A stretch of 64,000 bases of DNA from Sphingomonas insulae (GTDB lineage: Bacteria > Pseudomonadota > Alphaproteobacteria > Sphingomonadales > Sphingomonadaceae): the NCBI RefSeq assembly GCF_010450875.1, contig NZ_CP048422.1:2701001-2765000 (forward strand). The letters are read 5' to 3'. Made by a program: the position numbers and the translations under genes. This document shows positions 7,744 through 17,363 of the stretch, in pieces; position 1 is the first letter of the stretch, and each line of letters begins with the position of its first letter. The notes below the pieces were generated by a model that was not told the origin of the DNA, ran no database searches, and saw only the letters and a program-made list of their open reading frames with translations.

Positions 7744-10700
7744 ATGCGCACAACCGGAAACACGATGCCCGCCCTTAAGACGATCCTGTCCGCCAAGACC
7801 CCGCTTACCCTTTCCGGTGTTCCCGGCGGCTTTCAGCCATCGCTGCTCGCCGACCTCGCGCGGGCGGCGAAAGGGCGCGCGATATTCATCGCCGCAGACG
7901 ATTCGGCGATGCGCGCGATCGCCGCGACCGCCACCTTCTTTGCCCCGGATCTCGACGTCGTCAGCTTCCCGGCATGGGACTGCCTGCCCTACGACCGGGC
8001 CAGCCCAACGCTGCGGATCATGGCGGAGCGCATCGCCGCGCTCTACCGCCTCCAGCAGCCGCGCAAGGGTCCGCAGCTGTTCCTGACGACGGCCAACGCC
8101 GCGACCCAGCGCGTGCTGACGCCGTTCCGCATCCGTCAGCTGGTCGCGACGCTGGAACCCGGCGCGCGGATCGACCGCGACGATCTTGCCCGGCTGTTGC
8201 AGGCGAACGGCTACGTCCGCACGGAAACGGTGCACGATCAGGGCGAATATGCCGTCCGCGGCGGCATCGTCGACCTGTATCCGAGCGGCGAGGACCAGGC
8301 GCTGCGGCTCGACTTCTTCGGTGACGAGGTCGAGACCGTCCGCACGTTCAATCCCGACGACCAGCGGACGACCGGCCGGATCGACGGGTTCACCCTGCTC
8401 CCCGCCTCCGAAGCTTTGCTCGACGAAGAATCGGTCAAGCGCTTCCGCACCCGCTATCGTGACAAGTTCGGCGCGACCGCCACGGGCGACCCCCTCTACC
8501 AAGCGGTCAGCGACGGTCGTCGGCTCGCCGGGATGGAACATTGGTTGCCGCTGTTTGAGGACAAGCTGGCAACCCTGTTCGACCATCTCTCTGCCGATGA
8601 TGTCGTCGTCCGCGATTCGGGCGTCACCGGCGCCGCCGAGGGCCGGCTGGAGGCGATCGCCGATTATTTCGACAACCGCAGGCGCGCCGAAGCGGCGCAG
8701 CCCGGCAGCTACCGGCCGCTCGCCGCCAAGTCGCTCTACCTCGATGCCAAGGAATGGGCCGCCGCCATCGATGCGACCCACGCGCATCTCACGACGCCGT
8801 TCCATGAGCCCGAAAGCGCGACGGTCCTCGATTTCGCCGTCGACGGCCCGCGCGATTTCGGACCGGAACGCAGCAGCGGCGCCAACGTCTACGAAGCGGT
8901 CGTCAAGCATCTCGCCACGCTGCGCAAGCAGGGCCGCAAGCCCGTCCTCGCCAGCTATTCGGTCGGCGCACGCGAACGGCTCGGCAACCTGCTCAACGAC
9001 CATGGCCTGAAGGGCGCCAAGGCGGCGGACAGCTGGCAGCAGGCGCTGGGCATCGCCGACACCGGCAAGAGCGCCGGCGTCGCCCTCGTCGTGCTGCCGC
9101 TGGATCACGGCTTCACCGCGCCGGATGTCGCCGTACTGACCGAACAGGACATGCTGGGCGACCGGCTGGTCCGCCGGGCGAAGCGCAAGAAGTCCGCCGA
9201 CGCCTTCCTCGCCGAACTGGCGACGCTGACGCCGGGCGATCTCGTCGTCCACAGCGACCACGGCATCGGCAAGTATCTGGGCCTGACCTCGATCCCCGTC
9301 GGCCAGAGCCCGCACGATTGCGTCGCGGTCGAATATGCCGGCGGCGACAAATTGTTCGTCCCCGTCGAAAACCTCGAAGTGCTCTCGCGCTACGGATCGG
9401 GCGAGGACGGCGCGACGCTCGACCGGCTGGGCGGAGAGGCATGGCAGCGCCGCAAGTCGCGGATGAAGGAACGCATCCGTGAAATCGCGGGCGAGCTCAT
9501 CAAGACCGCGGCCGAACGCGCGCTCAACCCCGGCGACGTGCTGGAACCCGATGCCAGCGGCTATCCGAGCTTCGTCGACCGCTTCCCCTATGACGAGACC
9601 GACGATCAGGATCGCGCGATCGAGGACGTGCTTGGCGACCTTGGCGCCGGGCGGCCGATGGACCGGCTGATCGTCGGCGACGTCGGCTTCGGCAAGACCG
9701 AGATCGCGCTGCGGGCCGCCTTCGTCGCCGCGATGGGCGGCAAGCAGGTCGCGGTCGTCTGCCCGACGACGTTGCTTGCCCGCCAGCATTTCAACAATTT
9801 CAGCAGCCGCTTCGAAGGCTTCCCGATGAAGATCGGGCGATTGTCCCGCCTCGTCCCCGCCGCCGAGGCGAAGGCGGTGAAGGAAGGGCTGGCCGAGGGG
9901 ACCGTCGACGTCGTCATCGGCACCCACGCGTTGCTGGCGAAGAGCATCTACTTCAAGCGCCTGGGCCTCGTCATCGTCGATGAGGAACAGCGCTTCGGCG
10001 TCACTCACAAGGAACGGCTGAAGGCGTTGCGCGCCGACGTCCACATGCTGACGCTGACCGCGACGCCCATTCCCCGCACGTTGCAGATGGCGATGAGCGG
10101 CATCCGCGAACTGTCGGTGATCCAGACGCCGCCGGTCGACCGGCTCGCGGTCCGCACCTACGTCATCCCCTGGGACCCGGTCGTGCTGCGCGAGGCGCTG
10201 CTGCGCGAACATTATCGCGGCGGCCAGAGCTTCATCGTGACGCCGCGCGTCGCCGACCTGCCAGAGCTGGAGGAATACCTCCGCAACGAAGTGCCGGAAG
10301 TGCGCTACGTCGTCGCCCACGGCCAGATGAGCGCGACCGAGGTCGAGGAGCGGATGAGCGCCTTCTACGACAAGAAGTTCGAGGTGCTGGTTTCGACCAC
10401 CATCATCGAAAGCGGCATCGACATCGCCTCTGCCAACACCATGATCGTCCATCGGGCCGATCGCTTCGGCCTGGCCCAGCTCTACCAGCTGCGCGGCCGT
10501 GTCGGCCGGTCGAAGACGCGCGCCTACGCCTATCTGGTGACGCCGCCCGAACGCCAGATGACCGAGACCGCGGAAAAGCGGCTGAAGGTGCTGTCCGACC
10601 TCGATTCGCTTGGCGCCGGGTTCCAGCTTGCCAGTCACGACCTCGACATCCGCGGCGCCGGCAACCTGCTCGGCGACGAACAATCGGGTCATATCAAGGA

Positions 10701-11232
10701 GGTCGGCTACGAACTCTACCAGTCGATGCTCGAAGAGGCGATCATGGATGCCAAGGCGGGCGGGCTCGCCAGCCGGCCGCGCGACTTCTCGCCGCAGATC
10801 ACCGTCGACGCGCCGATCCTCATCCCCGAGGATTACGTGCCCGATCTCGACCTGCGGATGGGGCTGTACCGCCGCCTCAACGAACTGGAGGAAAGCCGCG
10901 AGATCGAGGCCTTCGCCGCCGAGATGATCGACCGGTTCGGCCCGCTGCCCGATGCGACCGACAATCTGATCCGCGTCATCGAGATCAAGCAGAACGCGCG
11001 CAAGGCCTGCATCGCCAAGATGGATGTCGGCCCGCGCGGCGTGCTGGTCGGCTTCCACGACGATACCCCGCCCAACGTGCCGGGCCTGCTCGCCTATGTC
11101 GAACGGCTGAACGGCGTCGCCAAGCTGCGGCCCGACAGCAAGCTGGTGCTGCAACGCGCATGGCCCGATGCAAAATCGCGGCTGCACGGCGCGCTGCAAC
11201 TGTCCAAGGGGCTGGCGAAGGCGGCGGGATAG
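7744..11232 (+). CDS. mfd: Transcription-repair coupling factor Mfd
   Basis: A 1162-residue DNA translocase that removes RNA polymerase stalled at lesions and recruits UvrA. The N-terminal UvrB-homology region is present ([16 protein letters not shown] and [11 protein letters not shown]). The RNA-polymerase-interacting, CarD-like domain begins near [20 protein letters not shown]. The RecG-like motor follows, with Walker [22 protein letters not shown] box [45 protein letters not shown] and [15 protein letters not shown]. The C-terminal regulatory domain closes the protein. A second in-frame ATG at 7765 ([13 protein letters not shown]), with a weak GGAAA upstream, could be the true start, giving 1155 residues. 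It follows sdhE by 46 bases. Confidence 0.97.
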   Translation: MRTTGNTMPALKTILSAKTPLTLSGVPGGFQPSLLADLARAAKGRAIFIAADDSAMRAIAATATFFAPDLDVVSFPAWDCLPYDRASPTLRIMAERIAALYRLQQPRKGPQLFLTTANAATQRVLTPFRIRQLVATLEPGARIDRDDLARLLQANGYVRTETVHDQGEYAVRGGIVDLYPSGEDQALRLDFFGDEVETVRTFNPDDQRTTGRIDGFTLLPASEALLDEESVKRFRTRYRDKFGATATGDPLYQAVSDGRRLAGMEHWLPLFEDKLATLFDHLSADDVVVRDSGVTGAAEGRLEAIADYFDNRRRAEAAQPGSYRPLAAKSLYLDAKEWAAAIDATHAHLTTPFHEPESATVLDFAVDGPRDFGPERSSGANVYEAVVKHLATLRKQGRKPVLASYSVGARERLGNLLNDHGLKGAKAADSWQQALGIADTGKSAGVALVVLPLDHGFTAPDVAVLTEQDMLGDRLVRRAKRKKSADAFLAELATLTPGDLVVHSDHGIGKYLGLTSIPVGQSPHDCVAVEYAGGDKLFVPVENLEVLSRYGSGEDGATLDRLGGEAWQRRKSRMKERIREIAGELIKTAAERALNPGDVLEPDASGYPSFVDRFPYDETDDQDRAIEDVLGDLGAGRPMDRLIVGDVGFGKTEIALRAAFVAAMGGKQVAVVCPTTLLARQHFNNFSSRFEGFPMKIGRLSRLVPAAEAKAVKEGLAEGTVDVVIGTHALLAKSIYFKRLGLVIVDEEQRFGVTHKERLKALRADVHMLTLTATPIPRTLQMAMSGIRELSVIQTPPVDRLAVRTYVIPWDPVVLREALLREHYRGGQSFIVTPRVADLPELEEYLRNEVPEVRYVVAHGQMSATEVEERMSAFYDKKFEVLVSTTIIESGIDIASANTMIVHRADRFGLAQLYQLRGRVGRSKTRAYAYLVTPPERQMTETAEKRLKVLSDLDSLGAGFQLASHDLDIRGAGNLLGDEQSGHIKEVGYELYQSMLEEAIMDAKAGGLASRPRDFSPQITVDAPILIPEDYVPDLDLRMGLYRRLNELEESREIEAFAAEMIDRFGPLPDATDNLIRVIEIKQNARKACIAKMDVGPRGVLVGFHDDTPPNVPGLLAYVERLNGVAKLRPDSKLVLQRAWPDAKSRLHGALQLSKGLAKAAG

Positions 11233-11359
11233 GATTGGGTGACGCGGGTCACTTCCTCTCCCCCTCCCCGCCCATGTCACCGGTGGAGGTGCTTCAGCCC
11301 TCGAACGACGCGGGGGCGAGCCGGCACCACCGGTCGCCCGCCTTCGACAGCGATCGGGA

Positions 11360-11770
11360 TCAGCTGCTGTGGTCGGACAGGATCTTCCAGCCGCCGCGCT
11401 GCCGCTCGAACAGCAGCGACGTCATGCCGCTGCTCTGCTTGCCGCCGGGATAATCGAGTATCCACCGCGCCCACAGCATCTGGTGCGCGGCATCGATCCG
11501 CCGGAAGCCCATCATCCGGAACAACAGCGTGCCGCGCTTCGTCGCATCCGTACCATAGCTCTTGTCGTAGCGCGCGGCGATCGCGGCCTTGCCGCGAACC
11601 ACGCCATCCTTGGTGACGAAGACCGCATCGTCGGCATAGACGGCAAGGAACCGCGGCATGTCGCCCGCGCTCCAGCCAGCCGCGCTGCTTTCCATCGCCG
11701 CGCGGATGCCCGCTTCGGCGTCGTCCACGACCGGCGCCGGTATCGCCAGCATCAGCGGCAGGATCAGCAT
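11360..11770 (-). CDS. NTF2/SnoaL-like (DUF4440-type) protein
   Basis: A 136-residue protein with a short hydrophobic N-terminus (MLILPLMLAIPAPV), possibly a signal peptide, and an NTF2-fold domain resembling the SgcJ/YybH/DUF4440 group. Visible family features are the helix AAMESSAAGWSAGDMPRFLA, the strand AVYADDAVFVTKDG, and the closing strands SLLFERQRGGWKILSDHSS. Members of this fold bind small ligands or catalyse isomerase-type steps, but no active-site set can be assigned. The start codon overlaps the stop of the upstream EAL gene by seven bases, so the two are probably translationally coupled. The specific function is unknown. Confidence 0.75.
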   Translation of the reverse strand: MLILPLMLAIPAPVVDDAEAGIRAAMESSAAGWSAGDMPRFLAVYADDAVFVTKDGVVRGKAAIAARYDKSYGTDATKRGTLLFRMMGFRRIDAAHQMLWARWILDYPGGKQSSGMTSLLFERQRGGWKILSDHSS

Positions 11771-13419
11771 CGTTCCATCTCCATCATCGCGATCAACGCC
11801 GCCTCGTCCAGCGGCTCCGCCAGCAGGAACCCCTGGTAGAAGGTGCAGCCTTCCGCCGCGAGCAGAACCCGCTGCGCTTCGCTCTCGATCCCCTCCGCGA
11901 TCACCGCCAGCCCCAGCGAGCGGGCCAGAGTCATCACCGCGCGCACCACGCCGCGGTGGCGCGGCGTCGCCTCGATCCCGCAGGCGAGCGCCTTGTCGAG
12001 CTTCAGATAATCGAGCGGCAGCGCGGTGAGATAGGCTAGGCTGGAATAGCCGGTGCCGAAATCGTCCAGCGCCACCCGCACCCCCGCCTCGCGCAGGGTC
12101 GCCAGCACCGCCGCCGCGATCTCGAGGTTACGGATCGCCCCGCCCTCGGTGATCTCGACGGTCAGCCGTTCGAACGGCACCCCGCTGGCGGCGACCCGAT
12201 CGAGGAACAGCGCCGCGAAACCGGGCCTGCCGAGATCGCCGGCCGTCAGGTTGAGCGATACGCGCAATCCGGCGAGTGGTCGCGGCCAGCGTGCGACGCG
12301 TGCCAGCACCAGTTCCTGGATGTGGTCCGACAATGCCACGCCCAGGTCGGCGCGATCCGCCGCCGCGAACAGGGCGTCGGCACCCAATGGCCCCAATTTG
12401 CCATGGCGCCAGCGCGCCAGCGCCTCGACGCCAGTCACATGGCGGCCGTCGATCGGCGCCTGCGGCTGGAACAGCACGTCGATCTCGCCGCGCTCGATCG
12501 CGAGGTGCAGGTCGATCGCCAGCAGATCGAGCGGCGCGGCGCCTTCGGGGCCGGCGACGCGCACCGTGGCGCCATCGCTCGCCTTGGCGGCCACCAGTGC
12601 CTCGGCGGCGCGGCGCAACAGGCTGGCGGCATCGTCCGCCGGCCCGCTCTCCGCCATGCCCCAGCGACTGCCCAGCACCGCTTGCCGGCCGCGGATCGGC
12701 AGGGGCTTCGCCAGCGCCGCGTCGAGCGCCGCGGCAAGCCGCGCGAGCACCGGCGGCGGCGCGGCGGACGCGACGATCATGTCGCCACCGCCCGCCGCGG
12801 CGACCATCGCCGCTGGCCCCAGCAGCCCGCGCGTCACCGCCTCCACCTGCGCTCGGGCTGCCGCGATCAGCGTGTCACCCGCGGCGCGCCCACGGGCGGC
12901 ATTGAGGATGTCGAGCCGGGACAGCGCGATGATCGACACGCCGACATGCTCGCCGTCGTCCAGCCGCGCGTCGATCCATGCGGCCACATCCGCAGGATCG
13001 GCATTGGCCCCGAACCGCGGTCCGCGCCGGTCGCTATGGTCGCGCTGGACCTGACCCGCCGCGTAACGGATCGCCTGACGCAGTTCGTGGGCGTCGCCGC
13101 GATCGACCGAAAAATGCGTCGCGCCGACTGCCAGCAGGTCTTCGAGCCACGCGGTGTCGGCAGTGAGGGCGATCAGCGCCCGCCCCGTCGCGGCGGCCAG
13201 GCCGCCCAGCGCCTGCGTCGCGGCAGCGCCCGCCGGCGCGTCGGCGCGCGTATCGACCAGCATCACATCCGCGCCGCTGGCCAGCGCCCGGCCAGCGACC
13301 CCGTCGCCGCCACCGTCGACGACGATGCGCCAGCCATCCACACGCACGCACGCCGCCAGCGCCTCGCCCGCCTCGGCCGACACGATGAACAGCGTCCTGC
13401 GATCGGCCTGATCCCTCAT
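11764..13419 (-). CDS. EAL-domain protein with pseudo-receiver and degenerate GGDEF domains
   Basis: A 551-residue putative cyclic-di-GMP phosphodiesterase. Residues 1-~130 resemble a response-regulator fold (TLFIVSA, ADVMLVDTR, RALIALTAD) but lack the acidic pair and the conserved lysine. The middle is a GGDEF fold whose signature is replaced by GGGDMIVAS, so it should not synthesise c-di-GMP. The C-terminal ~250 residues form a complete EAL domain: GVEALARWRH (EAL), SLNLTAGDL (Asn), LTVEITEGG (Glu), VALDDFGTGYSSLAYL (DDFGTG), YLKLDKAL (Lys) and VIAEGIES (Glu). All metal and catalytic positions I can recognise are present, so activity is expected. Start MRDQADRRTLFIV at 13419 is preferred over longer frames. 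It is divergent from moaA and overlaps the NTF2-like gene by seven bases. Confidence 0.88.
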   Translation of the reverse strand: MRDQADRRTLFIVSAEAGEALAACVRVDGWRIVVDGGGDGVAGRALASGADVMLVDTRADAPAGAAATQALGGLAAATGRALIALTADTAWLEDLLAVGATHFSVDRGDAHELRQAIRYAAGQVQRDHSDRRGPRFGANADPADVAAWIDARLDDGEHVGVSIIALSRLDILNAARGRAAGDTLIAAARAQVEAVTRGLLGPAAMVAAAGGGDMIVASAAPPPVLARLAAALDAALAKPLPIRGRQAVLGSRWGMAESGPADDAASLLRRAAEALVAAKASDGATVRVAGPEGAAPLDLLAIDLHLAIERGEIDVLFQPQAPIDGRHVTGVEALARWRHGKLGPLGADALFAAADRADLGVALSDHIQELVLARVARWPRPLAGLRVSLNLTAGDLGRPGFAALFLDRVAASGVPFERLTVEITEGGAIRNLEIAAAVLATLREAGVRVALDDFGTGYSSLAYLTALPLDYLKLDKALACGIEATPRHRGVVRAVMTLARSLGLAVIAEGIESEAQRVLLAAEGCTFYQGFLLAEPLDEAALIAMMEMERC

Positions 13420-13526
13420 CGGCGCCAGCCTAGGCGGCAGACCGTTAACCGGCAATGGAGACCGCCGGCGTCCGACGCAAATGGAACGGACTTGTCGGCG
13501 GACGGTTGACCGCTTAGCTCCTAGAT

Positions 13527-14567
13527 ATGACCAGCGCACCCCTCCCATCCGATCAGCCGCTGGTCGACCGCATGGTCGATCCGCCGCTCGTCGACCCTCA
13601 GGGTCGAACCATCCGCTACCTGCGCATCTCGGTCACCGACCGGTGCGACTTGCGGTGCCGCTATTGCATGGCCGAACAGATGACGTTCCTGCCGCGCGCA
13701 AAGCTGCTCAGCCTGGACGAGATCGCGATCATCGCGGAACGCTTCATCGCGCGCGGCGTCACCAAGATCCGGTTGTCCGGCGGCGAACCGCTGGTGCGGC
13801 GCGACGTCGGCGATCTGATGCGGCGGCTCGGCAGGCACGTCGGCGCCGGCCTCGACGAACTGACCATGACGACCAACGCCACCCGTCTGGGCCAACACGC
13901 CCAGGGCATGGTCGATGCCGGTATCCGTCGCATCAACGTCAGCCTCGACAGTCTGGATGCCGACCGTTTCCGCTACATCACCCGCCATGGCGACCTCGAC
14001 CAGGTCCTCGGCGGGATCGCCGCGGCCAAGGCGGCCGGGCTGGCGGTCAAGATCAACATGGTCGCGCTCGCCGGACTAAACGAAGCCGAAATTCCGGCGA
14101 TGCTGCAATGGTGCATCGACGAGGGCCACGACCTGTCGCTGATCGAGACGATGCCGCTCGGCGCAATCGACGAGGATCGCACCGACCGGTTCGTCCCCCT
14201 CACCCGCGTGTTCGAAGACCTGAAGGCGCGGTTCCCCCTCACCCGCGACGCACATCGTACCGGCGGACCCGCGCGCTATTGGCGCGTCGAGGGTACGACG
14301 ACCAGGCTCGGCCTCATCTCGCCGCTGACCGCCAATTTCTGCGATGGCTGCAACCGCGTGCGGCTGACGACGGAAGGCAAATTGTACCTGTGTCTCGGTC
14401 ACGAGGATCAGGTCGATTTGAAGGGCGCGCTGCGGGACGGCGGCATCGCCGGACTGGACGATGCCATTGATCGCGGCCTGCTGCGAAAACCCGCACGCCA
14501 CGATTTCAAGATCGAGGCGGGCTCGGCACCGGCGGTATCGCGTCACATGAGCGTCACCGGCGGATGA
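13527..14567 (+). CDS. moaA: GTP 3',8-cyclase MoaA
   Basis: Radical-SAM enzyme that converts GTP to 3',8-cyclo-GTP, the first step of molybdenum-cofactor synthesis. The 346 residues carry both iron-sulfur sites. The N-terminal radical-SAM cluster motif is TDRCDLRCRYCMAEQ (CxxxCxxC), and the C-terminal cluster is FCDGCNRVRLTTEGKLYLC with three cysteines. The SAM-binding GGEP (LSGGEPLVRRDVG) and the C-terminal Gly-Gly tail (SVTGG), needed for activity, are intact. No other Mo-cofactor gene lies in the window. The stop codon overlaps the start of nadK by four bases (ATGA), so the two form an operon. Confidence 0.96.
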   Translation: MTSAPLPSDQPLVDRMVDPPLVDPQGRTIRYLRISVTDRCDLRCRYCMAEQMTFLPRAKLLSLDEIAIIAERFIARGVTKIRLSGGEPLVRRDVGDLMRRLGRHVGAGLDELTMTTNATRLGQHAQGMVDAGIRRINVSLDSLDADRFRYITRHGDLDQVLGGIAAAKAAGLAVKINMVALAGLNEAEIPAMLQWCIDEGHDLSLIETMPLGAIDEDRTDRFVPLTRVFEDLKARFPLTRDAHRTGGPARYWRVEGTTTRLGLISPLTANFCDGCNRVRLTTEGKLYLCLGHEDQVDLKGALRDGGIAGLDDAIDRGLLRKPARHDFKIEAGSAPAVSRHMSVTGG

Positions 14568-15343
14568 GCCAGTATGAGCGGTGGGCGCTGGTCGCCTCGC
14601 CCACCGCGCCGGCGCAGGCCGCCGCCGCGGAGCTTGCCGACGCGGCCGACTGGGTCGGTCCGGCCGATGCGGATGTCATCATCGCGCTCGGCGGTGACGG
14701 TTTCATGCTCCAGACGCTGCACGGCCTGCTCGATCGCCGCGGGCCGACGGTGCCGGTATTCGGCATGAACCTCGGCACGGTCGGGTTCATGATGAACGAA
14801 TGGCGGCACCATGGCCTGGGCGAGCGGCTCGACCGGGCGAAGCCGTTCCGGGTGACGCCCCTCACCGCGACGATCACCGGGATGGACGGCCGCGTGCACC
14901 ATGCGCCCGCGATCAACGAAGTGTCGCTGCTGCGCGAAACGCGCCAGACCGCCAAGCTTGAAGTGTCGGTGAACGACCGGGTGGTCATGCCCGAACTGGC
15001 CTGCGACGGCATCCTGGTCGCGACGCCTGCGGGGTCCACCGCCTACAATCTGTCGGCGCAGGGGCCGATCCTGCCGCTGGGGTCGAACATGCTGGCGCTG
15101 ACGCCGATCAGCCCGTTCCGCCCGCGGCGCTGGCGCGGCGCGATCCTGCCCGAAAAGGCGCGGATCGCCTTGCGCGTGCTGGACCCTGCCAAGCGGCCGG
15201 TGTCGGCCGTCGCCGACCAGCGCGAATTTCGCGACATCGCCGAAGTGGCGATCGGCATCGATCGCGCGCGCGAGCTGACGTTGCTGTTCGATCCGGAACA
15301 CGCGCTCGACGACCGCATCACCATGGAGCAGTTCGTCGCCTGA
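14564..15343 (+). CDS. nadK: NAD kinase
   Basis: Phosphorylates NAD to NADP in the cytoplasm. The 259-residue length fits the family's shorter bacterial members. The catalytic and nucleotide-binding motifs are present: GGDG in IIALGGDGFMLQTLHG, the NE pair in INEVSLLR, and LACDGILVATPAGSTAYNLS (the TPxGSTAY loop) followed by GPILPL. The ATG at 14564 overlaps the moaA stop by four bases, implying translational coupling. tRNA-Asn lies 79 bases downstream with its own promoter. Confidence 0.94.
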   Translation: MSQYERWALVASPTAPAQAAAAELADAADWVGPADADVIIALGGDGFMLQTLHGLLDRRGPTVPVFGMNLGTVGFMMNEWRHHGLGERLDRAKPFRVTPLTATITGMDGRVHHAPAINEVSLLRETRQTAKLEVSVNDRVVMPELACDGILVATPAGSTAYNLSAQGPILPLGSNMLALTPISPFRPRRWRGAILPEKARIALRVLDPAKRPVSAVADQREFRDIAEVAIGIDRARELTLLFDPEHALDDRITMEQFVA

Positions 15344-15376
15344 CCCGGATCGGCCGAAAAAGCATGACAAACGGGG

Positions 15377-15404
15377 TTGCATCGCGATTTTTGCCGGCTA
15401 TAGA
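15377..15404 (+). promoter_or_regulatory. Sigma-70-type promoter for tRNA-Asn
   Basis: TTGCAT (15377-15382) and TATAGA (15399-15404) are separated by 16 bases, close to the -35/-10 consensus. They stand about 18 bases upstream of the mature tRNA 5' end, which leaves a short leader for RNase P. Position and sequence together make this a convincing housekeeping promoter. Confidence 0.6.
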
Positions 15405-15422
15405 CCCCCTCCACGACGACGT

Positions 15423-15497
15423 TCCCTGATAGCTCAGCGGTAGAGCTCTCGACTGTTAATCGAGCGGCCGTAGGTTCGAATCCTACTCAGGGAGCCA
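15423..15497 (+). tRNA. tRNA-Asn (anticodon GTT)
   Basis: A 75-base cloverleaf folds by eye. The acceptor stem TCCCTGA pairs with TCAGGGA, and the D arm is AGCTCAGCGGTAGAGCT. The anticodon stem CTCGA/TCGAG closes the loop CTGTTAA with anticodon GTT, and the T arm GTAGGTTCGAATCCTAC carries the invariant TTCGAAT. The discriminator is G and the CCA end is encoded. No intron or variable-arm oddity. Confidence 0.97.
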
Positions 15498-15605
15498 TTT
15501 TCTTTCATCGTCGATGCCGACAGATTGCACTTGCGGTCGGCCTGATCCCCGGACATCATCGCTGTCATGACGAGGGGCGACCACGCTCCCGCGGGAGAGT
15601 GATGC

Positions 15606-15722
15606 ATGATGACGTTTCTCGAAGTGGCGATCGGCGGCATGGCCATTGCGTTGCTGGCGGTGCCGGTGCTGATGGCGGTGACCGCCAGGAAGGCGGACGG
15701 CGACGGACAACGATCACGCTGA
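15606..15722 (+). CDS. Small membrane protein (38 residues), hypothetical
   Basis: A short frame MMTFLEVAIGGMAIALLAVP continuing as a hydrophobic segment to VLMAVTA and ending in a charged tail (RKADGDGQRSR). It would be a single-span membrane peptide with the tail in the cytoplasm. GGGAGAG stands about 7 bases before the ATG, a good ribosome binding site, and a second ATG follows immediately. I recognise no family. It lies alone between tRNA-Asn and the next small gene. Confidence 0.4.
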   Translation: MMTFLEVAIGGMAIALLAVPVLMAVTARKADGDGQRSR

Positions 15723-15812
15723 CGCGATTGCCGGGACAGCGTTAACGCGGCGATTACCGATGACGTCTAGGGCGGGGGGCAAGACCTCGCCCTCTCGTAT
15801 TGGATCCGGCCG

Positions 15813-16037
15813 ATGGACGTGTCGCTCCCTACTTCGACCGCACAACTCGTCGCTTCGATTCACCAGCCATGGCGCGCGTCGGTCGACGACTGCCTGGACC
15901 GCTGGTCGCGACTGGACGCCGCAACCCGCGGCGCGGCGTATCTCGTGATCGAGGGGCCCGAACCAAGCCGCCGTCGCACCCTCAACGCATCGTCCATCGC
16001 CGAACTCGCCGGCGGCCGCCCCTCGCCGACTGTCTGA
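15813..16037 (+). CDS. Small conserved-looking hypothetical protein (74 residues)
   Basis: A soluble 74-residue protein, MDVSLPTSTAQLVASIHQPW then a helix ASVDDCLDRWSRLDAATRGA and a strand AYLVIEGPE, ending RRTLNASSIAELAGGRP. Amphipathic helix spacing and a balanced amino-acid mix favour this frame over the two overlapping alternatives (plus strand 15800-16057 and minus strand 15860-16078), which are Arg/Pro-rich. There is no clear ribosome binding site and no recognised domain. Function unknown. Confidence 0.5.
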   Translation: MDVSLPTSTAQLVASIHQPWRASVDDCLDRWSRLDAATRGAAYLVIEGPEPSRRRTLNASSIAELAGGRPSPTV

Positions 16038-16089
16038 ACGTATCGCCCGGCCGATAGTTGATCGGCGACATCAGGCACGAAGGGTGGAT

Positions 16090-16506
16090 ATGCGACAGGC
16101 GGTCAGGACGATGCAGGTGGACACGCGACGGCAGGGGCTGCTCGAGATCACCGGGCAGGTGCACGATTGGGTCCGTGAACAGGGTATCGCCGCCGGGCTG
16201 CTCACCATCTTCTGCCGCCATACGTCGGCCTCGCTCGTGATCCAGGAAAATGCGGCGCCGGCCGTGCGCCGCGACATGGAGGCATATTTCGACCGCCTCG
16301 CGCCCGAGAGCGCCGGCTACGAGCATGATGACGAGGGGCCGGACGACATGCCCGCGCATCTCAAGACGGCGCTGACCGGCGTGCAGCTGTCCATCCCCGT
16401 CATCAACGGCATGGCGATGCTGGGAACGTGGCAGGGCATCTACCTGTTCGAACATCGGACCAGTCCGCATCGGCGCACCCTGGCGCTGCACCTGATCGGC
16501 GAATGA
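16090..16506 (+). CDS. YjbQ-family protein (UPF0047)
   Basis: A 138-residue protein of the YjbQ family, annotated by some databases as secondary thiamine-phosphate synthase because E. coli YjbQ has that weak activity; the physiological role is unsettled. The conserved metal-site segments are visible: IFCRHTSASLVIQENA, then YEHDDEGPDDMPAHLKTAL and LSIPVINGMAMLGTWQGIYL with FEHR near the end. I chose ATG 16090 because AAGGG ends five bases before it. The GTG at 16084 in the same frame overlaps that ribosome binding site. Confidence 0.88.
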   Translation: MRQAVRTMQVDTRRQGLLEITGQVHDWVREQGIAAGLLTIFCRHTSASLVIQENAAPAVRRDMEAYFDRLAPESAGYEHDDEGPDDMPAHLKTALTGVQLSIPVINGMAMLGTWQGIYLFEHRTSPHRRTLALHLIGE

Positions 16507-16618
16507 TGCGCGGCGAACCGTTGCTGCACGGAGCCAAGTCGTTCATCGCTCGTTCCACTGGTATCGACTAAAAGCGGCATTGTTCGCCGCATCCGCGAGC
16601 GCATGGAGAATTGGAGTC

Positions 16619-17206
16619 ATGATGCATCTAGGCCGCAAGGCTGTGGTCGCGGCGCTCGCCGCCTCCACCCTGATGGTCGCGGGCTGCGCGACCGAAACCA
16701 CCTACCGCCCCGCCACCGGGCAGGGCTTCAACCGCACCGGCTACAGCGACCGTCAGGTCGAACCGAACCGCTTCCTGGTCAGTTTCGCCGGCAACAGCGT
16801 GACATCGCGCGACACCGTGGAACGCTACCTGCTGTTCCGCGCGGCAGAGCTGACGTTGCAGAGCGGCTATGATTATTTCGTCATGGCGCAGCGCGATACC
16901 GACCTGCAATCGCGCACCTATAGCACGCCCGGCCTGGGCGGCGGGTTCGGCTATGGCGGGTTCGGCGGATATTGGGGTCCGTCGTGGCGCTATTACGGCC
17001 GCGGGTTCGGCTGGCGCAGTTGGGACCCGTGGGGCGGCGGCTTCGGTCCCTGGGGCAACGATTTCGATATCCGCACCATCGACCGTTACGAAGCGACGGC
17101 CGAGATCGTGATGCGCAAGGGGCCGATCCCGCGCGACAACCTGCGCGCCTTCAACGCCCGCGCGGTCGTCGACAGCATCGGGCCGAGCGTGGTGCTTCCG
17201 AAGTAA
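16619..17206 (+). CDS. CC0125/CC1285-family lipoprotein
   Basis: A 195-residue lipoprotein with signal MMHLGRKAVVAALAASTLMV and lipobox VAGC (Cys at residue 23). The domain begins TYRPATGQGFNRTGYSDRQV and has the family pattern NRFLVSFAGNSVTSRDTVE and YLLFRAAELTLQSGYDYFVM, followed by a Gly/Tyr/Trp-rich insert (GGGFGYGGFGGYWG) and a closing strand EIVMRKGPIP. The CC0125/CC1285 group is known from Caulobacter and sphingomonads and has no assigned function. GGAG sits 3 bases before the first ATG. A strong terminator follows. Confidence 0.85.
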   Translation: MMHLGRKAVVAALAASTLMVAGCATETTYRPATGQGFNRTGYSDRQVEPNRFLVSFAGNSVTSRDTVERYLLFRAAELTLQSGYDYFVMAQRDTDLQSRTYSTPGLGGGFGYGGFGGYWGPSWRYYGRGFGWRSWDPWGGGFGPWGNDFDIRTIDRYEATAEIVMRKGPIPRDNLRAFNARAVVDSIGPSVVLPK

Positions 17207-17227
17207 TCGCAACGCGTTCGGGCAACG

Positions 17228-17266
17228 AAAAAGGGCCGGGTCACCAGCGGGTGATCCGGCCCTTTT
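17228..17266. terminator. Rho-independent terminator between lipoprotein gene and secA
   Basis: A GC-rich stem (AAAAGGGCCGG... paired with CCGGCCCTTTT) with one G-T wobble and a four-base loop, flanked by A-tract and T-tract. It lies between the convergent lipoprotein gene and secA and should stop transcription from both sides. Confidence 0.8.
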
Positions 17267-17363
17267 GCTTATGCGTCCGGTGTCCGGCCACCGGCGGCAA
17301 CCCGGCGCTGCGAAAGCAGGTGCCGGAGGGCACCGTTACTCTCGCAACGCTGACCGAAAAGGA

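Noticed and set aside
7597..11280. A 1227-residue open frame on the minus strand opposite mfd
   Set aside because: It is an antisense by-product of high-GC codon bias: composition is Arg/Asp/Gly/Ala-heavy, no domain is seen, and it covers mfd, whose motifs are unmistakable.
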